Source: Bin22 sp034428635
GTDB lineage: Bacteria; Chloroflexota; Dehalococcoidia; Lucifugimonadales; UBA3495
Length of the DNA: 8,996 bases
NCBI GenBank assembly: GCA_034428635.1
Contig: DAOUHR010000054.1
Coordinates: forward strand, 1 to 8,996
Direction: 5' to 3'
Position numbers and translations under genes: made by a program. This document shows, piece by piece, positions 1 to 5,738 of the stretch; position 1 is the first letter of the stretch, and every line of letters starts with the position of its first letter. The notes beneath the pieces were generated by a model. The model had not been told where the DNA came from. It saw only the letters and a list, made by a program, of their open reading frames with translations, and did no database searches.

Positions 1-332
1 CACCACCGGAGGAGGCACAGGGCAGACTTGCCTCATACTATAACAAGCAACTGTGGCGGGCAAGGTGATAACAAGATTGAAAGTATCAGATTTGGATTGC
101 TAATTTGTTTGGCAAGTTAGTATATTGATACTGCTACAGCCTCAGGACAACCAGTGATTTCTGTGACCGTGAGTCAGCCTGCATTGAAGGTTCGGCCTCG
201 TGCCCCCTTACGAGGCTTACTGACGGGTGCTGGCGGCTGTAGCAAGTAGCCAAATCCTTACTTACGAGGGGTTCCCCATACATCCGCTGGTAACCATGCG
301 CCTTCCTTTAGCTGATTGCGTCAACCCAGCGT

Positions 333-354
333 CATTGACGGACGTGCGTCAATG
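333..354. repeat. 8-bp perfect inverted repeat, possible operator
   Basis: CATTGACG and CGTCAATG are separated by six bases (GACGTG). A third related half-site, TTGCGTCAA, lies just upstream at 316-324. An inverted repeat of this size, about 90 bp before a start codon, is what a dimeric repressor site or an RNA hairpin looks like. The sequence alone does not tell which. Confidence 0.4.
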
Positions 355-398
355 CTGTGCTTCAAAGCCAACGTAGCCCTTAAGAACGCTTAACTGCC

Positions 399-414
399 AC
401 TGGCATTTGCCAGT
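399..414. repeat. Short perfect hairpin just before the ribosome-binding site
   Basis: ACTGGC and GCCAGT flank a 4-base ATTT loop. The hairpin ends 13 bases before the AAAGGAAG Shine-Dalgarno stretch at 428-435 of the following gene. It has no U-run, so it is not an intrinsic terminator. It could insulate or modulate translation of the gene at 444; that role is inference. Confidence 0.4.
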
Positions 415-443
415 AACCTAATCCTCCAAAGGAAGAGAACACA

Positions 444-1826
444 ATGCTTCTTAAAGCGATTATCGGGGTTCTCGTACTAGCCTTAATCGGTGCGGTCATT
501 GGCCTAGTGACTGTTTATCAGAACATCCAGGCTTACCAATCTTCCCTAAGCCTGACTAGGGACGAACTTGAAGCAACTCGAACAGCTCTGGACAACTCCA
601 AGGAACTGAACCAAGGTTTGTCCGAGGCTAACGAGCAACTGGTCATTAAGATACAGGAACAGGTCCAACAAAAGCTCCACTTGGAGGCCATAAACAGCGA
701 CCTCACTACGGAGAGCAGGCGAATCTACCAAGAGGTCCAGCGTGTCGAAGAACTAAACACTACACTGGACCAAGATATTCGGGCAGTTAACGCCAAGAAT
801 AACTCCCTGAACCGAGAAAATCATACGCTCGCCGCAAGGAACAGCCAGGTTGAGGCCGACAATGAATCCCTCAGGCACGAACTGGAACTAGCAGTCGAGA
901 ATGCCAGAAGCCTACAAGAGCAGAATGACCAGCAAGCCCAAGATATTCTTGCTCTCGAACAGGAAAGAAGTACCCTCCAGGCAGACGTGAAGAACCTTGA
1001 GGACCAGAGTCACATCCTGGATGAGCAAAATAACCGACAGGCGTCGACCATTCAGGCGCTTGAACAAGAAAAGACCAGGCTGACGGCAGACGTGACGGAA
1101 CTGCGGGGCCAGAATCAGTCACTGACCCAGCTAAACGAGACATACCGGAGCAAGTACGGCACCTTAAATCAGCTAAACATCAGAATCGACTCTTTACGCG
1201 CTGAAATTAGCCGTCTGGAGGAACAGCGAAAACCGCTGTTGGTCGAATCATTTCGGACGACCTTCCTGTGCACCGGAAGTATGGAACCAAAGATTACTTG
1301 TCTTGACAGCGCAACACTGCTGAAGAATTTCCTGCCTCAGGACATTTCGTCAGGAACGGTGATCTCCTTTAGGCCTACCGTTGCTTGTGAACTTACCGGT
1401 AGCCGCGTTCTTCATCGCGTAGTGAAAACTAAAGTAGAAAGGGGGATTTACTACTACTGGCCGAAGGGAGATAACAACTCAGTACCAGACGGATGTTGGG
1501 TTCCTGAATCCAGTGTCTACGGCTATGTTATCGAACTTCACAAGAATACCGACCTGCAGAACGCAGAACTCCGTAACTCCGTGAATTCTGCCGATGCTGC
1601 AGCAAAAAGAGCGTGGGACGCCTATCAGTCAAGGCGAGCTTCCTACGGTTGTTCCAATCCCAACCGAGTATGTACAGTTTCCTCCACGTCTCGGTTCAAC
1701 GAGTTAAGCCGTCTCCGCGCCGAGTATATAGCCGCTTCGGCCTATCACCAGTGTTGGGTGCAGGCCGCCAAGAATGCGTGGTATCCACGCTACGGAAAGC
1801 CCGTCTTTCCAATATGCATCAAATGA
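444..1826 (+). CDS. Membrane-anchored coiled-coil protein with C-terminal S26B (ER/archaeal-type) signal-peptidase fold
   Basis: The protein has 460 residues. An N-terminal hydrophobic segment (about 5-25) follows a single Lys, so the rest is probably outside the membrane. Residues about 35-265 are Gln/Asn/Glu-rich heptad coiled coil and include two tandem 35-residue repeats (159-193, 194-228). Residues about 270-366 match the S26 peptidase core: TGSMEP with Ser279 as nucleophile, LHRVV with His324 where bacterial SPase I has Lys, and KGDNN (341-345) with Asp349. That is the Ser/His/Asp pattern of the ER, archaeal and SipW-like type. A Cys-containing helical tail (370-460) follows. All eight Cys (276, 286, 315, 351, 403, 410, 437, 458) lie after the coil, which suits an oxidising compartment. 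The start is supported by AAAGGAAG at 428-435. The substrate is unknown, and the protein may not be a general signal peptidase. Base composition is lower in GC than in the genes downstream. No partner gene is adjacent. Confidence 0.8.
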   Translation: MLLKAIIGVLVLALIGAVIGLVTVYQNIQAYQSSLSLTRDELEATRTALDNSKELNQGLSEANEQLVIKIQEQVQQKLHLEAINSDLTTESRRIYQEVQRVEELNTTLDQDIRAVNAKNNSLNRENHTLAARNSQVEADNESLRHELELAVENARSLQEQNDQQAQDILALEQERSTLQADVKNLEDQSHILDEQNNRQASTIQALEQEKTRLTADVTELRGQNQSLTQLNETYRSKYGTLNQLNIRIDSLRAEISRLEEQRKPLLVESFRTTFLCTGSMEPKITCLDSATLLKNFLPQDISSGTVISFRPTVACELTGSRVLHRVVKTKVERGIYYYWPKGDNNSVPDGCWVPESSVYGYVIELHKNTDLQNAELRNSVNSADAAAKRAWDAYQSRRASYGCSNPNRVCTVSSTSRFNELSRLRAEYIAASAYHQCWVQAAKNAWYPRYGKPVFPICIK

Positions 1827-1866
1827 CCGATATATCCACTATAGCCATAAACCGACGGTGGCGTAA

Positions 1867-1897
1867 TGGCAGAAGGCCTTTCATGGTTCCTCTGCCA
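1867..1897 (+). repeat. Stem-loop 41 bases after the peptidase gene
   Basis: TGGCAGA 1867-1873 pairs with TCTGCCA 1891-1897. The stem continues with GG 1875-1876 against CC 1889-1890 across one bulged A. The position suggests a 3'-end or terminator structure for the upstream gene. There is no U-tract after it, so intrinsic termination is doubtful. Confidence 0.4.
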
Positions 1898-1921
1898 GAA
1901 CTAATGCGGTAGTGGTCGTTG

Positions 1922-1930
1922 TGCTAAAAT
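1922..1930 (+). promoter_or_regulatory. Possible extended -10 promoter element upstream of lipB
   Basis: TGCTAAAAT carries the TGn extension plus TAAAAT (5 of 6 bases of TATAAT). No good -35 hexamer is present at the expected distance. It would start transcription near 1937, which is also an ATG. It is the best promoter candidate I can find before lipB, but it lies more than 250 bases from the lipB start. Confidence 0.25.
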
Positions 1931-2192
1931 CCCGGCATGACCAAATTGGAGCCGGCGTTAATCCGGCACCATGGCAATCCTACACCCTGGCGCTCTGGAA
2001 TGGAGTACCGGCCGGCAATGATGAAACAGTGGTGCGGAACCTTGTTGCCAGGTCCGACAATGTCGGTGAAGTGACGGGAACTGTGCTGGAACATGCCGCC
2101 GAATTACTGTTGCCCCTCCTGTCCGGTGAGGCGTTTGCCGGGAAAGGCAGGTAGTTTTCACTACTGAAACCACCCACCAACTCCCGAATACA

Positions 2193-2891
2193 ATGCCTGA
2201 AAAGCCCTCCTGCCAGGTAATCTCCCTCGGCACAGTCGAATACCGGCGGGCCTGGCAGTTACAGACTAACCTGGTCAACGCTGTTCACGACGGCCGACGG
2301 CCCAACACCCTGCTGCTGCTGGAACACCCCCACGTCTACACCCGAGGCCGGCTGTCCAGGCCCGAACACATCCCGCTGACGGAGCGGCAACAGCAAGAGC
2401 AGGGCATCGACGTGGTGGAGACGGACCGGGGCGGGCAGGTTACCTACCACGGCCCAGGCCAACTGGTGGCCTACCCCATCGTCAACCTGCGGGAATGGGG
2501 CGGGCCGCTCAAGTACGTGCGCACCCTGGAACGGGTAATCATCAACTCCCTGGCCAACCTCGGCATTGAGGCGGGAGTTGAACCGGGCCTTACCGGAGTG
2601 TGGGTGGGTGACGCCAAGATAGCCGCCATCGGTGTGAAGATCAGCCGGGGCATTGCCCACCACGGCTTTGCCATCAATGTAAACCCCGATCTGTCCAGAT
2701 TCGCCCGGATAGTCCCCTGCGGCATCACCGACCGCGAGGTGACGTCCATGTCCCGAGTGCTGGAAAACGCGGGCCCGCCCCTTCCCGCCATGGCCCAAAT
2801 ACATGGCACCGTGGCCCGATACTTTGGGGAAGGAATGGGGTACAGGATGGAGTGCATAGAGTCGATTACCGCTGAAGGCATATATAGGTGA
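2193..2891 (+). CDS. lipB: Octanoyl-[acyl-carrier-protein]:protein octanoyltransferase LipB
   Basis: LipB moves the octanoyl group from octanoyl-ACP to the lipoyl domains of 2-oxoacid dehydrogenases and the glycine cleavage H protein, the step before sulfur insertion by LipA. The 232 residues match the usual family length. Recognisable blocks in order are LLLLEHPHVYTRGR (40-53), DRGGQVTYHGPGQLVAYPI (78-96), the catalytic-lysine block AKIAAIGVKI with Lys142, HHGFAINVNPDL (156-167) and PCGITDREVTSM (175-186) with catalytic Cys176. Both residues of the Cys/Lys dyad are therefore present. The ATG gives a normal family N-terminus, but no Shine-Dalgarno sequence is visible before it and no good alternative start lies in frame nearby. 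No lipA is next to it in this window. The gene is complete and intact. Confidence 0.95.
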   Translation: MPEKPSCQVISLGTVEYRRAWQLQTNLVNAVHDGRRPNTLLLLEHPHVYTRGRLSRPEHIPLTERQQQEQGIDVVETDRGGQVTYHGPGQLVAYPIVNLREWGGPLKYVRTLERVIINSLANLGIEAGVEPGLTGVWVGDAKIAAIGVKISRGIAHHGFAINVNPDLSRFARIVPCGITDREVTSMSRVLENAGPPLPAMAQIHGTVARYFGEGMGYRMECIESITAEGIYR

Positions 2892-3069
2892 GACCTGCGA
2901 AGCAGCCATCATGAAATCCCCGGGAATCCTGCTGGCAGTAGAACGGGATTGCCCTGGAAACACAAAGCCGCCGCATGACATTGGCCCCTTGATATCAGGG
3001 AATACACGTCGCTACCATAATTTTCAGGTGGACCTGCTCTCCTTCTTTGGGATAGGGAGCGCGGACAAA

Positions 3070-3095
3070 GCCGGAGGGGCAAAGGCCCCTCCGGC
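3070..3095. repeat. 11-bp perfect GC-rich hairpin
   Basis: GCCGGAGGGGC 3070-3080 and GCCCCTCCGGC 3085-3095 flank the loop AAAG. No T-run follows on the + strand. On the - strand only TTTG follows, so it is at best a weak terminator. It lies about 180 bases after lipB and is the first of three consecutive palindromes. Confidence 0.7.
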
Positions 3096-3100
3096 CGCCC

Positions 3101-3119
3101 ATGGCCCAGCGCGGGCCAT
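3101..3119. repeat. 7-bp perfect inverted repeat
   Basis: ATGGCCC 3101-3107 and GGGCCAT 3113-3119 flank AGCGC. Further copies of GGGCCA follow at about 3123 and 3135, so the half-site recurs in direct orientation after the hairpin. Confidence 0.6.
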
Positions 3120-3156
3120 TTTGGGCCACCTTCAGGGCCATTCCCTATCTGGGATG

Positions 3157-3174
3157 TGGCACACCGGTGTGCCA
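3157..3174. repeat. 18-bp perfect palindrome
   Basis: TGGCACACCGGTGTGCCA is a perfect palindrome with no spacer. Further GTGCCA/TGGCAC half-sites lie at 3179-3184 and 3221-3226, with a near-match (CGGCAC) at 3211-3216. This is typical of a dimeric DNA-binding-protein site, but no regulator gene is present in the window. Confidence 0.65.
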
Positions 3175-3211
3175 TTCGGTGCCATCCCGACTCTATTGTC
3201 AGATACGAAAC

Positions 3212-3231
3212 GGCACAAAATGGCACAAAAT
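3212..3231. repeat. 10-bp tandem direct repeat
   Basis: GGCACAAAAT occurs twice in tandem (3212-3221, 3222-3231) and is followed by a decayed third copy beginning GGGACAGGAA. It shares the GGCAC half-site with the palindrome just upstream. Confidence 0.6.
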
Positions 3232-3519
3232 GGGACAGGAAATTAAAAAATCCTTGCCCTCTGAGTGCCGTCAGATAGGAGCGATGTCCCACAGTTGAGT
3301 GGTCCGAACAATCGTCACACCGGTTTTCGCCGGTCTATGGAAGTCCAGCGCTCCCCTGATGATGGTCAGGGCTACCCCATGAATGGTCTGCGAAGGACTC
3401 GTTTATCTTGCGAAGGCGGGAACCTCGAACTCGGGGCACACCCGTCTCGGCTGGCTGGCAAAAGGCTATCTGGTCAACCATTTCCAATGCGATAGCCCTG
3501 TCCCATTGAAGCCCTGGCG

Positions 3520-3547
3520 TTGACAAGGAAGGAGGCTAATCTATAAT
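3520..3547 (+). promoter_or_regulatory. Near-consensus sigma70-type promoter for the MBL-HIT operon
   Basis: TTGACA at 3520-3525 and TATAAT at 3542-3547 are both perfect hexamers, 16 bp apart. The expected transcription start is about 3553-3556, immediately before the ATG at 3557, so the mRNA would have almost no leader. The AGGAAGGAGG at 3526-3535 looks like a Shine-Dalgarno site but lies inside the promoter spacer, 21 bases from the ATG, and would not be transcribed from this promoter. Confidence 0.8.
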
Positions 3548-3556
3548 TCAGGGGCT

Positions 3557-4402
3557 ATGCGACTGGGCAGCGCGGAAATAAGTGTAATCAGCGACGGGGT
3601 GTTTCGGGTTGATGGTGGCGCCGTTTTCGGCGTGGTGCCCAAGGCCATCTGGGGCGGACTCCGCCAGCCTGACCGGAAGAACCGAGTAGAGCTGGGCCTT
3701 AACTGCCTGCTGATCAGGTCAGGGGGCAAAAGGGTGTTAGTGGATACCGGCATTGGCAGCAAGCCGGACCGGAATATGCGGGCCAACTATGGCATGCGGG
3801 CCGGAAAGCTGGTGGAAAATCTGGCCCAGCAGGGGTTAACGCCCGACGATATTGACCTGGTGATCCTTACTCACCTGCACTTTGATCACGCCGGAGGCTG
3901 CACCCGCTACGGCCGGGGCGGCTCGGAACCCACGCCAGTATTCCCCAAGGCTACCCACCTGGTTCAGCGGGCCGACTGGGATGAAGCCAGCGCGACCAAC
4001 GAACGTACCCGCGCTGCCTATAACACTCACGACTTCACGCCCCTTGAACGGACGGAGCAGTTGGAACTCCTGGACGGTGACACGGAAGTGCTGCCAGGAT
4101 TGTGGGCGCGGCGCACCGGCGGTCACACGGCCGGCCACCAGTACACTTTCCTGGAGTCGGGCGGCGAACGAGCCGCCTGCCTTGGCGACGTGTTGCCTAC
4201 GCCGGACCACCTGCCGCTAAACTACATTACCTCCTTTGATCTTTACCCCCAGGATTCAGTGACGGCCAAACGGCAACTGCTGGAAGAGGCGGAGCGGAAT
4301 AACTGGCTACTGGTGTTCGGCCACGGGGTGGAACCAGTGGCCGGCCGCCTGACCCGCAACGACGCTGGCCGGCTGATTCTGGCCCCCGAAGAAATCGACT
4401 AG
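3557..4402 (+). CDS. Metallo-beta-lactamase-fold hydrolase (lactonase-like)
   Basis: This 281-residue protein has a complete binuclear metal site of the MBL superfamily: HLHFDH (His106, His108, Asp110, His111), His190 in GGHTAGH, Asp211 in CLGDVL and His256 in FGHG. The layout and length resemble the N-acyl-homoserine-lactonase/alkyl-sulfatase-like MBL hydrolases, which hydrolyse lactones or other esters in the cytoplasm. No signal peptide is present. The substrate cannot be read from the sequence. The start at 3557 fits the promoter placed only 9 bases upstream, which implies a leaderless or nearly leaderless transcript. The HIT gene follows after 37 bases on the same strand and is probably co-transcribed. 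Confidence 0.88.
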   Translation: MRLGSAEISVISDGVFRVDGGAVFGVVPKAIWGGLRQPDRKNRVELGLNCLLIRSGGKRVLVDTGIGSKPDRNMRANYGMRAGKLVENLAQQGLTPDDIDLVILTHLHFDHAGGCTRYGRGGSEPTPVFPKATHLVQRADWDEASATNERTRAAYNTHDFTPLERTEQLELLDGDTEVLPGLWARRTGGHTAGHQYTFLESGGERAACLGDVLPTPDHLPLNYITSFDLYPQDSVTAKRQLLEEAERNNWLLVFGHGVEPVAGRLTRNDAGRLILAPEEID

Positions 4403-4439
4403 CCCCGAATTTATCGCTGCCTGAACCCGAGGTGAACCC

Positions 4440-4778
4440 TTGACCAGTTCCGCCCCCCACTGTGTCTTCTGTGAAATCGTTGCGGGCCGCGAACCTGCCC
4501 GCATCCGCTACGTTGACGAGGACATCATCGTTATCGTAAACCGGCTTACCTGGGTGCCAGTAATGCTGCTGGCCATGCCCAAGAAGCACATGAGCCAGCT
4601 GGATATGTGGAGCAGCGGGATAATGGAGCGGCTGGGCACCATCGCCGTGGACCTGGGCTGCATGTTCTGCCCCAACGGATTCCGCATCCTTTCCAACTTC
4701 GGCTACGACGGCCTGCAAAGCCAAAGCCACGGGCACATCCACATTATCGGGGGGACGTACTTAGGGCATTACGCGTAA
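4440..4778 (+). CDS. HIT-family (histidine triad) nucleotide-binding protein
   Basis: The 112 residues cover one HIT domain. CVFCEIVAG (8-16) gives the CxxC typical of zinc-binding Hint-type proteins, PKKH (47-50) supplies the next His, and QSQSHGHIHII (93-103) contains the H-x-H-x-H triad with His97, His99 and His101. Family members hydrolyse AMP-linked substrates such as adenosine phosphoramidates; the physiological substrate here is unknown. The start is TTG at 4440, the only usable start between the in-frame stop at 4422-4424 and the CxxC. GAGG at 4429-4432 sits 7 bases before it. It probably shares the promoter of the MBL gene upstream. Confidence 0.88.
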   Translation: MTSSAPHCVFCEIVAGREPARIRYVDEDIIVIVNRLTWVPVMLLAMPKKHMSQLDMWSSGIMERLGTIAVDLGCMFCPNGFRILSNFGYDGLQSQSHGHIHIIGGTYLGHYA

Positions 4779-4805
4779 GGGGGATGACAAAGGGTCGGCC
4801 CTTAC
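4775..4805 (+). repeat. Inverted repeat over the HIT stop codon
   Basis: GTAAGGG 4775-4781 and CCCTTAC 4799-4805 can pair over a 17-base loop, with the TAA stop of the HIT gene inside the left arm. No U-run follows. It may mark the operon end, but it is not a standard terminator. Confidence 0.35.
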
Positions 4806-4810
4806 CCCAA

Positions 4811-4836
4811 TTCCTTCGGCAGGCTCAGGACAAGCC
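4811..4836. repeat. Fragment resembling a widespread short intergenic repeat
   Basis: The bases TTCGGCAGGCTCAGGACAAG and their flanks resemble, from memory, a short sequence found scattered in many bacterial genomes, whose translation gives stretches like LRQAQD. One copy lies in this window. The identification rests on recall, not on a search. Confidence 0.4.
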
Positions 4837-4842
4837 TTGACG

Positions 4843-4862
4843 ATCCCCCATTAATGGGGGAT
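4843..4862. repeat. 20-bp perfect palindrome between the HIT and crotonase genes
   Basis: ATCCCCCATTAATGGGGGAT reads the same on both strands. As RNA it would fold into an 8-bp stem with a TTAA-centred loop. The downstream GTTACTATTCTT is T-rich but not a T-run, so it is a weak terminator candidate for the MBL-HIT operon or a protein-binding site. Confidence 0.55.
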
Positions 4863-4961
4863 GTTACTATTCTTAGTACCAAGCCTTACCGTGAGAAAAT
4901 CGTGCCCTGATGTTACACTCAAGGCAAGAATTCTCTTGTTCAGAAAAGGAGATTCCCCGAA

Positions 4962-5738
4962 ATGGCAGAAACAGTCCTTTACGAAAAGACCGAGAACATC
5001 GTAACCATCACCCTGAACCGGCCCGACTCGCTGAACTCCATCAACCGGCAGTTGCGGGCGGACTTGGCGGAGGCCATTACTAACTTTGACGCTGACCCCG
5101 ATGCCAGGGTGGCCGTCGTTACCGGCGCGGGCCGGGCCTTCTGCGCGGGGCGGGACCTGAAGGAGCGGGCCGTCGACAACGCCGACGGACGGCAGGCAAG
5201 GGCCGCAGACAGCATGTACCCGGACCGGCCCTACATGTGGCCCCAGACCTGGAAGCCCATTATTGCGGCCATCAACGGGTTTGCCCTGGCCGGTGGGTGG
5301 TCCATTGCCCAGATGTGCGACCTGCGCATTGCGTCGGAGGACGCAAAGCTGGGGATTACCGAGACCAAGTGGAGCCTGCTGCCGCCTTTCGGCACCATCC
5401 TGCCCAAGCAGATCGGGCTGGCCGCCACCCTGGAATTGTGCCTGACCGCCCAGCCGGTAACCGCCCAGCGTGCCTACGACATGGGGTTCCTGAACAAGGT
5501 GGTGCCCGGGGACCAGTTGATGGAAGAGGCGATGACCATGGCGGCGCAGATTGCGGAGAACGCCCCCCTGGCGGTGCAGTACTTCAAGGAGCTGGCCTAC
5601 CGGGGACTGAACATGTCCACCCAGGACGTTTCGTCGCTGACGTACCATATGTACGACCGGCTGCTGACCACGGAGGACTCGAAGGAGGGGCCGCGGGCCT
5701 TTGCGGAGAAGCGGAAGCCCAACTGGCAGGGGCGGTAA
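4962..5738 (+). CDS. Enoyl-CoA hydratase/isomerase (crotonase) superfamily protein
   Basis: The 258 residues form a full-length crotonase fold. Oxyanion-hole segments are visible: AFCAGRDL (59-66) and NGFALAGGWSIA (105-116), followed by CDLRIAS (119-125). Crotonases bind acyl-CoA thioesters and stabilise an enolate. Aligned by eye to rat/E. coli enoyl-CoA hydratase, Glu164 is kept as Glu134 in ITETKW, but the Glu144 position is Ser114 (GGWS). It may therefore not be a classical beta-oxidation hydratase and could be an isomerase, thioesterase-like or other crotonase. AAAAGGAG at 4944-4951 is a strong Shine-Dalgarno site 10 bases before the ATG. The gene stands alone, and a convergent gene on the other strand overlaps its last 142 bases. 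Confidence 0.9.
   Translation: MAETVLYEKTENIVTITLNRPDSLNSINRQLRADLAEAITNFDADPDARVAVVTGAGRAFCAGRDLKERAVDNADGRQARAADSMYPDRPYMWPQTWKPIIAAINGFALAGGWSIAQMCDLRIASEDAKLGITETKWSLLPPFGTILPKQIGLAATLELCLTAQPVTAQRAYDMGFLNKVVPGDQLMEEAMTMAAQIAENAPLAVQYFKELAYRGLNMSTQDVSSLTYHMYDRLLTTEDSKEGPRAFAEKRKPNWQGR

Larger units (their letters stand above)
1..443. other. Non-coding, structured region upstream of the coiled-coil peptidase gene
   Basis: I find no convincing gene here. The first 65 bases are open in one + frame ending at TGA 66-68 (21 residues ending NKQLWRAR) and could be the tail of an upstream gene, but another frame is open too, so this is unresolved. The remainder contains several perfect inverted repeats: AGTATCA 82-88 with TGATACT 126-132; GCCTCGT 195-201 with ACGAGGC 210-216; CATTGACG 333-340 with CGTCAATG 347-354; and ACTGGC 399-404 with GCCAGT 409-414. 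The word CTTACGAGG occurs twice (207-215, 261-269), and GCGTCAA twice (318-324, 346-352). An AT-rich patch at 96-133 could hold a weak promoter. I recognise no known riboswitch, tRNA, tmRNA or RNase P motif. Confidence 0.6.
1827..2192. other. Intergenic gap between the peptidase gene and lipB
   Basis: There is no recognisable gene in these 366 bases. It contains a stem-loop at 1867-1897, an extended -10-like element at 1922-1930 and a 45-codon ORF from ATG 1937 to TGA 2074 that would start at the predicted transcript end. A second small hairpin is possible at 1952-1972 (GCCGG with CCGGC). Longer open frames here lack family resemblance and a ribosome-binding site. No riboswitch that I know is visible before lipB. 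Confidence 0.55.
2892..3556. other. 665-bp gene-free interval with palindrome cluster
   Basis: Several open frames cross this interval on both strands, but none resembles a known family and none has a convincing start, so I call it non-coding. It contains three perfect inverted repeats (3070-3095, 3101-3119, 3157-3174), a 10-bp direct repeat (3212-3231), a GTCAGATA word present twice (about 3199 and 3270), smaller hairpins (3319-3334 and 3354-3371), and the promoter of the next gene at its right end. Between lipB and about 3060 I see nothing specific. Confidence 0.6.

Noticed and set aside
3..68. Short open frame at the left edge (ending NKQLWRAR then TGA), a possible tail of an upstream gene
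   Set aside because: Only 21 residues are visible, a second frame is also open, and there is no family motif, so it cannot be supported.
141..150. CTCAGGACAA shared between 141-150 and 4824-4833
   Set aside because: A ten-base match without flanking similarity is too little to call a second copy of the repeat.
444..1826. Chemoreceptor, SMC-like or phage tail-fibre identity for the coiled-coil protein
   Set aside because: The coil alone suggests these, but the C-terminal S26 motifs with Ser279, His324 and Asp349 are more specific.
1912..2154. 80-codon + strand ORF before lipB
   Set aside because: GTG start without a ribosome-binding site, no recognisable motif, and it overlaps an alternative small ORF and other open frames.
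2259..2981. 240-codon - strand ORF opposite lipB
   Set aside because: It is antisense to a fully conserved LipB; the open frame is a by-product of GC-rich codon use.
3157..3240. TGGCAC words as sigma54 -24 boxes
   Set aside because: None is followed at the correct distance by a TTGC-type -12 element.
2909..3292. ORFs on both strands in the lipB-MBL gap (also 2911-3246, 3265-3495, 3335-3526)
   Set aside because: Their low-complexity Pro/Gly/Arg-rich translations come from the palindromes, with no family resemblance or start signals.
4851..5648. 265-codon - strand ORF opposite the crotonase gene
   Set aside because: Antisense shadow; the + strand has the conserved fold, a strong ribosome-binding site and the right length.
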